A stretch of DNA of 6,357 nucleotides from Spirochaetales bacterium (GTDB lineage: Bacteria; Spirochaetota; Spirochaetia; Sphaerochaetales; Sphaerochaetaceae). The notes beneath the pieces were generated by a model that did no database searches, was not told the DNA's origin, and saw nothing but the letters and a program-made list of their open reading frames with translations. The position numbers were made by a program, and so were the translations under genes. The stretch spans positions 1 to 6,357 of the forward strand of contig JAGCUM010000237.1 of assembly GCA_017962865.1 (NCBI GenBank), given 5' to 3'. Numbering within the stretch: position 1 is the stretch's first letter; each line of letters starts with the position of its first letter. This document shows positions 1 through 5,574 of this stretch, one piece after another.

Positions 1-1110
1 ACCCGAGTACTTGAGCCTGTTTTCCTTCAGAAGCGGGATGAGTTTCTTTCTGGTGAACGTTCCGTCAAGCAGGGTCAGGCTTGCAGCTGCCTTCAGCGAC
101 GGAAGCATGGCATGCGGATCGAGGTTGGCATCCGAACCTCAGCAGATCAGATGCAGCGGAAGGCTCTCGTAGTTTTCCGCGGTGAAATTTACTGCTGCGG
201 GGATTATCGAGCTGCTGTCGTTGATGTAGATGGCGCTGTCGGTCCTGTGTACCAGGTCGCTTCGGTTGGGATTGCCCTTGAAACTCTTGAGGGCGGCAAC
301 TATCTGAGAGGAACTGAACCCGAGTTTCCTGAGAACGGCGTAGGGGACCCTCATCTTGGAGGGGATGGCCCTCGTCATTCCCTTGGAGGCACTTTCGATG
401 CTTACGATGTTCTTTGCCTTCTTGGCTGCGACCTTCTCGATGGCATCCTTGACCTCGTCGGGGCAGATGATGTAGTTGGCATGGAGATTGAATTCGCCTA
501 TCCGGCTGAGGGCATCATCATTGTGATCCTGACTCTCGAACACCGACGTGACAACGGAAACCTCGACATGGGGGACCTTGCCCTTCATGAAATGATAGAT
601 GTCACGGGCAAGCCATGCGGACATCTCGATTATCAGGTACTCCGGAACATCTCCTTCGTCCCATTTCTGGATTTCGGAGAATGCCGATATTCCCATGTTG
701 CCGCACATGTGGGCGCTGTGTCCCATCTCGTTGAGGGCATGGCACAGTGCGCTTGCGGTGGAGGTCTTGAATCTTGCACCGGTTACGCAGATGATCCGCA
801 GTTTCTTGGCTTCCCTGCGGGAGTAGGCGAACGTAAGGTCGTTTTCCGAGCGCTTTGCATAGCTCAGGAATTCGTTGTCCAGTCTGATAGAAGGGTATTT
901 TATGACGATATCGGCCCAGGTGAAGTCCTCGGTCTGATGACCCGAGCAATGGATGACCGCCCCTTTCTTCTCGAGGTAGTCGATGCTTTCTCCCAATGAG
1001 TCCCTGCTTCTGATGTCCGTGATTCTTACGTTGTCCCCTCGGGACAGGAAATACATGGCGCTGTCAAAACCTTCGTCATGACCCCCGTAGCCGAAAATCA
1101 GTACGTTCAT
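1..1110 (-). CDS. murD: MurD-family Mur ligase, degenerate, with in-frame TGA; 3' end outside window
   Basis: MurD adds D-glutamate to UDP-MurNAc-L-Ala in the cytoplasm during peptidoglycan synthesis. From the ATG at 1110 (AGGAGG 3 bases upstream; an upstream GTG at 1125 lacks an RBS) there are 323 codons to TGA at 139-141, then 46 more open codons to the window edge. Visible landmarks: N-terminal Rossmann loop GYGGHDEG (7-14), P-loop region TGARFKTST (110-118), GNMG (137-140), E162 of EMSAW, DH (195-196), HR (288-289), NDSSS (297-301), and HLIC before the TGA with GSDANLD after it, matching MurD's LIxGGxDxxLD. Family-typical residues are missing: the Gly before the P-loop Lys is Phe, DSKAT reads DSSSI, GGxDK reads (stop)-GSDA, the N-loop GGG reads DEG, and no clear carbamylated Lys is seen. 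The protein length is otherwise normal for MurD. A catalytically normal enzyme is doubtful. It may be a pseudogene, a repurposed paralogue, or a readthrough gene. Family call is confident; functional status is open. Confidence 0.8.
121..140 (-). other. Perfect inverted repeat at the in-frame TGA of the murD-like gene
   Basis: On the coding (minus) strand GAGGTT and AACCTC form a 6-bp stem around an 8-base loop, and the 5' arm includes the GA of the TGA codon. Two further G-C pairs are possible within the loop. A stem starting at the stop could affect termination, but the loop lies only about 5 bases after TGA, much closer than in known bacterial SECIS elements. It could be chance. Confidence 0.3.
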
Positions 1111-1207
1111 ATGCCTCCTCTTCACAAGGAAAACACCTGAAAGCGCAAAAGATTACAAGATATTACATATACTGGACACTAAGCGTATTTAGGAGTATAT
1201 TTGCCAC

Positions 1208-1275
1208 GGTCCAAAGAAGTGCCAGTAAAACGCGATAATCGAACAAAGGGGTTGCGCTTCTTGTCTCCTTGGACC
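1208..1275 (+). promoter_or_regulatory. Leader stem-loop upstream of the antiporter, possible RNA switch
   Basis: GGTCCAA (1208-1214) pairs with TTGGACC (1269-1275), then 1215-1222 pairs with 1254-1261 (8 bp, one G-U), leaving a 7-base bulge at 1262-1268 and a loop of about 31 bases. The stem ends directly before the antiporter RBS (AGGAA, 1276-1280). A competing fold pairs TTCTT (1258-1262) with AAGAA (1279-1283) and CCT (1267-1269) with AGG (1276-1278), which would hide the RBS. The two folds exclude each other, as in translational switches. I do not recognise a known riboswitch class, and I found no convincing promoter in 1111-1288. The rest of this gap shows nothing clear. Confidence 0.35.
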
Positions 1276-1288
1276 AGGAAGAAACACA

Positions 1289-2608
1289 ATGTCTAGTGAA
1301 TTGCTCTCTATTGCCATAGCTATGGCCGCAGGTCTCATGATGACGAGACTGTTCAAGGTCCTTCATCTGAATTTCCCTGATGTCACTGCATTTCTGATAG
1401 CCGGTCTTCTGGTCGGTCCCTACTGTCTCGGCCGCATAGGGGTACCCGGGCTGGGCTTCAATTCGTTTGAGGATGTTCGGGCCGTGGAGATGGTCTCCAC
1501 CGTTGCGCTGGGGTTCATAGCATTCTCGATCGGAAACGAATTCAAGCTCTCCCAGCTGAGGGGAACAGGCCGTCAGGCCGCTGTCGTCGGAGTTATGCAG
1601 GCTGTCACAGCGATGGTCTGTGTTGACATAATACTTGTGATTGTTTCACTGTTTACCGATCATCAGACCTTCAATTTGTCCGGAGCCATTACTCTCGGTG
1701 CCATTGCAACGGCCACTGCGCCTGCTGCAACTCTGATGGTGGTAAAGCAGTACAAGGCCCACGGAAAGGTAACCGATATCCTGCTTCCGGTAGTCGCTCT
1801 GGATGATGCGGTAGGCTTGGTTGCATTTGCGGTATCGTTCGGAATTGCCGAGGCACTGCTATCAAGTACCGTCAATGTGGTGGCCATCATCGTGGATCCG
1901 CTTCTGGAGATCGTGCTCTCGCTGGGACTGGGTGCCCTGATGGGTTTTATTCTGACCAAGCTCGAGGAGCTGTTCTTCTCCAACAGCAACAGACTTGCAA
2001 TGTCGCTGTCCTTCGTGTTCATGACCATCGCGCTTTCGCAGATCAAGTTCAATATCGGAGCAGTGACGGTATCGTTCTCATCGCTTCTGGTGTGCATGAT
2101 GCTGGGTGCGGTGTTCTGCAACCTGTGCCCACGTTCGGGTGATATCATGAAGAGGGTGGACAAGTGGACCGGTCCGCTGTTCTGTCTGTTCTTCGTCATC
2201 AGCGGTGCGGATCTGGATCTGTCTGTCTTCACCAAGCCCATCGTGGTGCTCATCGGTTTCCTATATATCATCGCGCGTTCGATAGGCAAGTACTTCGGAG
2301 CCCGCGAGAGCTGCCGCGCTACGCATTGCGACCCGATGGTTTCCAAGTATCTGGGCTTTGCGCTGCTTCCGCAGGCAGGTGTTGCCCTGGGAATGTCGGT
2401 CCAGGCTCAGGTGCTGGGCACGTACGAGGGCCGTCTGATCCGCAACATCGTCCTGTTCGGTGTTCTGATCTACGAGATGTTCGGTCCGCTGATTACAAAG
2501 TGGGCCCTCACGAAGAGCGGAGACATCAACGAGAAGCCGCAGGAGAAGGAATCGCACGAGAGATTCGATACTCCGAAGGACCACAGAAAGGACGCGATTA
2601 CGGGCTGA
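1289..2608 (+). CDS. CPA2-family cation:proton antiporter
   Basis: Inner-membrane exchanger, probably of Na+ (or K+) for H+, in pH and ion homeostasis. The 439-residue product is almost wholly hydrophobic to about residue 408, with some 11-13 membrane segments, followed by a charged hydrophilic tail (408-439). Motifs typical of the NapA/Kef-like fold are visible: TATAPAATL (141-149, the unwound helix), the ion-binding pair LDDAVGL with D172-D173, a helix-10-like RSIGKYFGA with K334, and LLPQAGVALG (359-368). The Asp-Asp pair suggests electrogenic exchange as in NapA rather than the Gln-Asp of KefC. No TrkA-N or TrkA-C nucleotide-binding domain follows. The start is supported by AGGAA 8 bases upstream. 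The gene is divergent from the murD-like gene and followed by its own terminator, so it is probably monocistronic. Its leader may fold (1208-1275). The ion cannot be told from sequence. Confidence 0.88.
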   Translation: MSSELLSIAIAMAAGLMMTRLFKVLHLNFPDVTAFLIAGLLVGPYCLGRIGVPGLGFNSFEDVRAVEMVSTVALGFIAFSIGNEFKLSQLRGTGRQAAVVGVMQAVTAMVCVDIILVIVSLFTDHQTFNLSGAITLGAIATATAPAATLMVVKQYKAHGKVTDILLPVVALDDAVGLVAFAVSFGIAEALLSSTVNVVAIIVDPLLEIVLSLGLGALMGFILTKLEELFFSNSNRLAMSLSFVFMTIALSQIKFNIGAVTVSFSSLLVCMMLGAVFCNLCPRSGDIMKRVDKWTGPLFCLFFVISGADLDLSVFTKPIVVLIGFLYIIARSIGKYFGARESCRATHCDPMVSKYLGFALLPQAGVALGMSVQAQVLGTYEGRLIRNIVLFGVLIYEMFGPLITKWALTKSGDINEKPQEKESHERFDTPKDHRKDAITG

Positions 2609-2649
2609 ATTGCCTTAAAAGTGTTGCAATTATCATGGAATTACAAGAA

Positions 2650-2688
2650 AAATGCACGGTTTTGAAGAAAATCGTGCATTTCTGTTTT
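2650..2688 (+). terminator. Rho-independent terminator after the antiporter gene
   Basis: A 14-bp stem pairs 2650-2663 (AAATGCACGGTTTT) with 2668-2681 (AAAATCGTGCATTT). It has one G-U pair and a GAAG tetraloop, and the T-rich tail TTTCTGTTTT runs to 2688. It lies 42 bases after the antiporter stop. The A-rich sequence before the stem could let it act weakly on the other strand too. Confidence 0.85.
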
Positions 2689-2713
2689 ACAAGAAAGGTG
2701 ATTTGGATATAGT
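2686..2713 (+). promoter_or_regulatory. Probable sigma-70-type promoter of asnA
   Basis: TTTACA (2686-2691) and TATAGT (2708-2713) each match the consensus at 5 of 6 positions, with a 16-base spacer. Transcription would start near 2720, giving a leader of only about 17 bases that contains the RBS GGGAGG (2725-2730), 6 bases before the ATG. That leaves little room for a riboswitch. The -35 box lies in the tail of the preceding terminator. Confidence 0.6.
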
Positions 2714-2736
2714 AGTGTCCCAAAGGGAGGTCGCCT

Positions 2737-3771
2737 ATGAGTATCATAATTCCAAAAGGCTACAAACCGCTCCTTGACCAGAGACTTACCGAAAGGGCAA
2801 TCAAGTTCGTCAAGGACACATTCGAGCGTGAGCTTTCAGGAGAGCTGAGGCTTTCACGCGTCACTTCGACTCTCTTCGTGAGGGCAAACAGCGGTATCAA
2901 CGATGACCTCAACGGAGTAGAGAGACCGGTCCGCTTCAACGTGGGCAATATGAACGAGACGCCGATGGAGATCGTTCAGAGCCTTGCAAAGTGGAAGCGC
3001 ATGGCCCTGGCAGACCACGGGTTCACTCCCGGAACCGGTCTGTACACCGACATGAATGCCATCCGTCCCGACGATGACATCGACAACATCCACTCCATCT
3101 ATGTGGACCAGTGGGACTGGGAGAGGGTGATGGACGAGGGAGAGAGGAACCTCGATTTCCTCAAGACCATCGTCACCAAGATCTACGAGGCAATCAAGAG
3201 GACTGCCTTCCTTGTCTCCGAGTACTATCCCGCATGTTCACAAAAGCTTCCTGAGAAGATCACTTTCATCCACTCGGAGGAAGCCCGCAAGCTCTATCCG
3301 GATCTGACTCCGGTCCAGAGAGAGAAGGAGCTTGCAAAGAAGTACGGTGCCATCTTCATCATCGGCATAGGCATGCCCCTTTCTGACGGTGTTCTGCACG
3401 ACGGAAGAGCCCCCGACTACGACGACTGGTCAACGCCCAACAGCGACGGCTACTTCGGCCTCAACGGCGATATCATCGTATGGGATTCGGTCAGAGACGA
3501 TTCGCTGGAGCTCTCGAGCATGGGAATAAGGGTCTCCAAGGAGTCGCTTCTGGAGCAGCTGAAGATTCGCGGATGCGAAGAGCGCAGGGACCTGTACTGG
3601 CACAAGCGTCTTCTTGCAGGAGAGTTCCCGCAGACAATCGGCGGCGGAATAGGGCAGAGCAGACTCTGCATGTTCCTTCTCAGAAAGGCCCATATCGGAG
3701 AAGTCCAGGCTTCCGTCTGGCCCGATGAGGACCGCAGGAAAGCAGAAGAAGCAGGAATTGTCCTGTTCTGA
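2737..3771 (+). CDS. asnA: Aspartate-ammonia ligase (asparagine synthetase A)
   Basis: Makes asparagine from aspartate, ammonia and ATP, releasing AMP and pyrophosphate, in the cytoplasm. The 344-residue product is slightly longer than E. coli AsnA (330) and collinear with it. It has the class II aminoacyl-tRNA-synthetase-like fold. Characteristic blocks are SLAKWKR (82-88), GLYTDMNAIRPDDD (101-114), YVDQWDWERV (122-131), RAPDYDDWSTP (224-234), GLNGDIIVW (241-249), ELSSMGIRV (258-266) and the motif-3-like GGGIGQSR (302-309). No expected block is missing. The start has GGGAGG 6 bases upstream. It has its own promoter and a shared terminator, so it appears to be a single-gene unit with no functional tie to its neighbours. 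The glutamine-dependent enzyme AsnB is excluded because there is no N-terminal amidotransferase domain. Confidence 0.97.
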   Translation: MSIIIPKGYKPLLDQRLTERAIKFVKDTFERELSGELRLSRVTSTLFVRANSGINDDLNGVERPVRFNVGNMNETPMEIVQSLAKWKRMALADHGFTPGTGLYTDMNAIRPDDDIDNIHSIYVDQWDWERVMDEGERNLDFLKTIVTKIYEAIKRTAFLVSEYYPACSQKLPEKITFIHSEEARKLYPDLTPVQREKELAKKYGAIFIIGIGMPLSDGVLHDGRAPDYDDWSTPNSDGYFGLNGDIIVWDSVRDDSLELSSMGIRVSKESLLEQLKIRGCEERRDLYWHKRLLAGEFPQTIGGGIGQSRLCMFLLRKAHIGEVQASVWPDEDRRKAEEAGIVLF

Positions 3772-3792
3772 TCATTTCATTTGTGTAAAAAG

Positions 3793-3826
3793 AAATCCCG
3801 AACCGTTTGGCTCGGGATTTTTCTTT
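3793..3826. terminator. Bidirectional terminator between convergent asnA and metQ
   Basis: AAATCCCGA (3793-3801) pairs with TCGGGATTT (3812-3820) as a 9-bp stem, and CC/GG can pair further inside. T-rich runs flank both sides: TTCTTT (3821-3826) on the plus strand and TCTTTTT on the minus strand (3792-3786). It starts 21 bases after the asnA stop and lies 14-20 bases beyond the metQ stop, so one hairpin can end both transcripts. Confidence 0.85.
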
Positions 3827-3839
3827 GTTGCGGTATTAA

Positions 3840-4646
3840 TCAGAATACCACGACGACTTCGCCGTTCTGATACTTCTCTGCGACCCAGTTCTTGATCTTG
3901 TCGCTCTGAAGTGCCTTGACGAGGGCGATGATTGCAGGATTGCTCTCATTGCCGGCCTTGACTGCGATGACGTTTACGTACGGGCTGTCTGCACCTTCGA
4001 CTACAAGACCGTCCTTGGCTGCGGAGAGGCCTGCGGGAATTGCATAGTTTCCGTTGATGACTGCTGCATCGACATCCTCAAGGACTCTGGGCAGGGAAGC
4101 TGCCTCGACCTCGACGAAGGAGATGTTCTTCTCGTTCTTGGTGATGTTGATCGGTGTTGCCTCGAGGTTGGTTGCATCGTCAAGGGCAATCAGACCTGCG
4201 CTGGCCAGAAGCAGGAGGGCTCTGCCTTCGTTGGTCGGGTCGTTGGGGATGGCAATCTTTGCATTCTGCGGGAGGTCTGCAAGGGCATTGTACTTCTTGG
4301 AGTAGAGTGCCAGGGGCTCAATGTGGATCCCACCTGCGTTGAGGAGGTGGAAGCCGCGCTCCTTGTTGAATGACTCGAGATACGGGATGTGCTGGAAGAA
4401 GTTGGCGTCGATTTCGCCGCTCTCAACTGCTTCGTTGGGTGTGACATAATCAGTGAACTCCTGGACGACCAGCTCATAACCCTGGGCCTTGAGGTCCTCG
4501 ATCACGAGGTTGAGCATCTCAGCGTGCGGCTCGGGTGTTGCACCGACCGTGATCTTGTTGCTTGTCTTTGCAGCTTCGGGAGCTGCGCTTGCGAATACTG
4601 CGAATGCAGATACGAGCACCAGTGCGAAAATGATTGCTTTCTTCAT
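3840..4646 (-). CDS. metQ: Methionine ABC transporter substrate-binding protein (NlpA/MetQ family)
   Basis: Periplasmic receptor that delivers methionine to MetI-MetN. The 268-residue product has the family blocks VGATPEPHAEML (34-45), EFTDYVTPNEAVESGEIDANFFQH (spanning about 63-86), GGIHIEPLALYSKKY and IAIPNDPTNEGRALLLL. The N-terminus is a signal peptide (Lys-Lys, a hydrophobic core, then A19-S20-A21 before A22). There is no lipobox cysteine, and indeed no cysteine at all, so cleavage by signal peptidase I to a soluble periplasmic protein is expected, unlike the lipoprotein MetQ of E. coli. AGGAG (4658-4654) lies 7 bases upstream of the ATG. It is the last gene of metN-metI-metQ, but a gap of 262 bases holding a Met-rich leader ORF and RNA structures separates it from metI, suggesting separate control. 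Other NlpA-family ligands (for example Met sulfoxide or dipeptides) are possible, but the operon supports methionine. Confidence 0.94.
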   Translation of the reverse strand: MKKAIIFALVLVSAFAVFASAAPEAAKTSNKITVGATPEPHAEMLNLVIEDLKAQGYELVVQEFTDYVTPNEAVESGEIDANFFQHIPYLESFNKERGFHLLNAGGIHIEPLALYSKKYNALADLPQNAKIAIPNDPTNEGRALLLLASAGLIALDDATNLEATPINITKNEKNISFVEVEAASLPRVLEDVDAAVINGNYAIPAGLSAAKDGLVVEGADSPYVNVIAVKAGNESNPAIIALVKALQSDKIKNWVAEKYQNGEVVVVF

Positions 4647-4681
4647 AATATTTCTCCTGTTTAAATGAATTCAAAATAAAT

Positions 4682-4770
4682 ACGTGCGATGTCCCTTTTG
4701 AGGACTTTGGATGCAAAAATAAATGGATATAAAAGGAAATAAATACTTATGCCCGCCAGGGCATGCACAT
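4682..4770 (-). promoter_or_regulatory. Candidate attenuator: mutually exclusive RNA pairings ahead of metQ
   Basis: Seen on the minus strand. Segment A (4770-4759, AUGUGCAUGCCC, leader codons Met-Cys-Met-Pro) forms a local hairpin by pairing its AUGCCC with segment B GGGCAU (4754-4749) around a UGGC loop, followed by a U-rich tail. A can instead pair with segment C (4695-4682, GGGACAUCGCACGU) by 12 pairs (one G-U) with two single-base bulges. C can also pair locally with GUCCU (4705-4701). A ribosome paused on the Met/Cys codons would decide which fold forms. There is no classical long U-run, so translational control or partial termination is as likely as full attenuation. The direction of the response cannot be read. 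Confidence 0.45.
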
Positions 4771-4815
4771 TGAGAAGGTCATCATCATGGATCTTGCGCA
4801 GAAACTTGTGTACAT
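4747..4815 (-). CDS. Met/Cys-rich leader peptide upstream of metQ (22 codons)
   Basis: A short ORF of 22 codons plus TAA, preceded by AGGAGG (4826-4821) with a 5-base spacer, one of the strongest RBSs in the window. Six of 22 residues are Met and two are Cys. Residues 10-18 read MMMTFSMCM and the end is PWRA. Such density at the head of a methionine-transport gene resembles the His, Trp or Leu runs of amino-acid biosynthesis leaders, where ribosome stalling at scarce codons reshapes downstream RNA. The last codons and the stop lie inside a 6-bp GC-rich hairpin (4749-4764). Inferred role: cis-acting sensor of methionine (and cysteine) supply for metQ; the peptide itself is probably not functional. 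No named family is recognised. The alternative is chance, because in another frame the same bases read as part of an 83-codon ORF. Confidence 0.6.
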   Translation of the reverse strand: MYTSFCARSMMMTFSMCMPWRA

Positions 4816-4843
4816 ATGAACCTCCTCTTTCTGAAGATGCTTT

Positions 4844-4872
4844 ACTGTACATAGAAACATCGCCTTTTGCAA
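4844..4872 (-). promoter_or_regulatory. Possible promoter for the leader ORF and metQ
   Basis: On the minus strand TTGCAA (4872-4867) and TACAGT (4849-4844) are separated by 17 bases. Each matches the sigma-70 consensus at 4 of 6 positions. A start near 4837 would put the leader RBS about 12 bases into the transcript. This would let metQ be made independently of metNI. The match is modest, and the -35 box overlaps the stem-loop at 4861-4902. Confidence 0.3.
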
Positions 4873-4902
4873 CAGGTTTGGAACAAAAAGTTGCAAAAAG
4901 CG
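4861..4902 (-). other. 13-bp stem-loop directly after metI
   Basis: 4890-4902 pairs with 4861-4873 (minus strand CGCTTTTTGCAAC with GTTGCAAAAGGCG) as 13 bp with one G-U pair and a 16-base loop. It starts 7 bases after the metI stop. No T-run follows in the minus direction, so it is not an ordinary terminator for metI. It could protect the metI 3' end, mark an RNA-processing site, or slow polymerase before the leader ORF. Confidence 0.45.
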
Positions 4903-4908
4903 CTCTGT

Positions 4909-5574
4909 TCATCTTTTTGCCATCATGCGGGAACTGATTTTGTTGCCGATGAACTGAATCAGCTCGACCAGTAGAAGGATGACTATGACGGCGATGGCCA
5001 TGACATCGGGTCTGAAGCGCTGATAGCCGTAGCGGATTGCCAGGTCTCCGAGTCCGCCGCCGCCGACTGCACCCGCCATGGCACTGTAGCCGATGAGGTT
5101 GATGATCGTCAGAGTCAGTCCGGAAATCAGGGAGGGCAGGGCTTCGGGAAGAAGGACCCTGAATACTATCTGGCTGTTGGTCGATCCCATTACCCTTGCG
5201 GCCTGGATCACGCCCGGATCGACTTCCTTGAGAGAGGTCTCGACCAGCCTTGCGACGAACGGGGCTGCCGCAATCGAGAGCGGCACGATGGTTGCCTTGG
5301 TTCCGATGGCGGTTCCGATGATGAGCCTCGAGAGCGGGAACAGCACTATTATCAGAATAATGAAGGGGAACGACCTGAGGACGTTCACTATCTTGCTCAG
5401 AATGACGTTGAGCACCGGTTTGGGCTTGATTCCGCCGTTTCGTCCGGGTGCCGTGATGCAGAGAAGGATTCCCAGGGGGAGTCCCAGGACAACTGAGAAG
5501 AGGGTGGAGAAGAAGACCATGTTCAGGGTCTGGAGGGTGCTCTGCCATATGAGTCTGTAGATTGCACTTGTCAT
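4909..5574 (-). CDS. metI: Methionine ABC transporter permease
   Basis: Inner-membrane channel subunit, a homodimer, that passes methionine from MetQ using ATP hydrolysis by MetN. The 221-residue product has the usual length and five or so membrane segments: about 15-40, two between 55 and 110 (SFPFIILIIVLFPLSRLIIG is characteristic of MetI), one near 150-170 and one near 190-212. The EAA-type coupling loop is clear in ETSLKEVDPGVIQAARVMGS followed by PEALPSLISG. The ATG overlaps the metN stop as ATGA, with AGGAGG (5587-5582) 7 bases upstream inside metN, indicating translational coupling. The stop is TGA at 4911-4909. Its last bases overlap an ATG (4912) of an 83-codon ORF that lacks an RBS and is not accepted here. 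Confidence 0.96.
   Translation of the reverse strand: MTSAIYRLIWQSTLQTLNMVFFSTLFSVVLGLPLGILLCITAPGRNGGIKPKPVLNVILSKIVNVLRSFPFIILIIVLFPLSRLIIGTAIGTKATIVPLSIAAAPFVARLVETSLKEVDPGVIQAARVMGSTNSQIVFRVLLPEALPSLISGLTLTIINLIGYSAMAGAVGGGGLGDLAIRYGYQRFRPDVMAIAVIVILLLVELIQFIGNKISSRMMAKR

Noticed and set aside
139..141. TGA reassigned to glycine or tryptophan throughout the genome
   Set aside because: Antiporter, asnA, metQ, metI and metN all end in TGA at family-typical lengths, so TGA is a normal stop here.
112..999. A 295-codon open frame on the plus strand opposite the MurD-like gene
   Set aside because: It has no RBS or recognisable motif and mirrors the codon pattern of the minus-strand gene, whose Mur-ligase motifs are clear. 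It is most likely an antisense shadow.
2164..2712. A 182-codon plus-strand ORF overlapping the end of the antiporter gene and the terminator
   Set aside because: It is an out-of-frame reading of the antiporter that runs through the terminator, with no RBS or family similarity.
4647..4860. A SAM riboswitch or T-box ahead of metQ
   Set aside because: I could not find the conserved SAM-I, SAM-II or S-MK core sequences or a T-box motif. A hairpin pairing TCTTC (4838-4834) with GAGGA next to the leader RBS is too small to count as a known class.
4661..4912. An 83-codon ORF between metI and metQ whose ATG overlaps the metI stop
   Set aside because: There is no RBS before its ATG, and its first third lies over the stem-loop and possible promoter. 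It shares bases with the leader ORF, which has the strong RBS, and it resembles no family I know. It cannot be excluded fully because of the ATGA overlap and a hydrophobic stretch.
4661..5548. The same frame extended through metI as a 295-codon ORF
   Set aside because: The upstream part is an out-of-frame, low-complexity shadow of metI.
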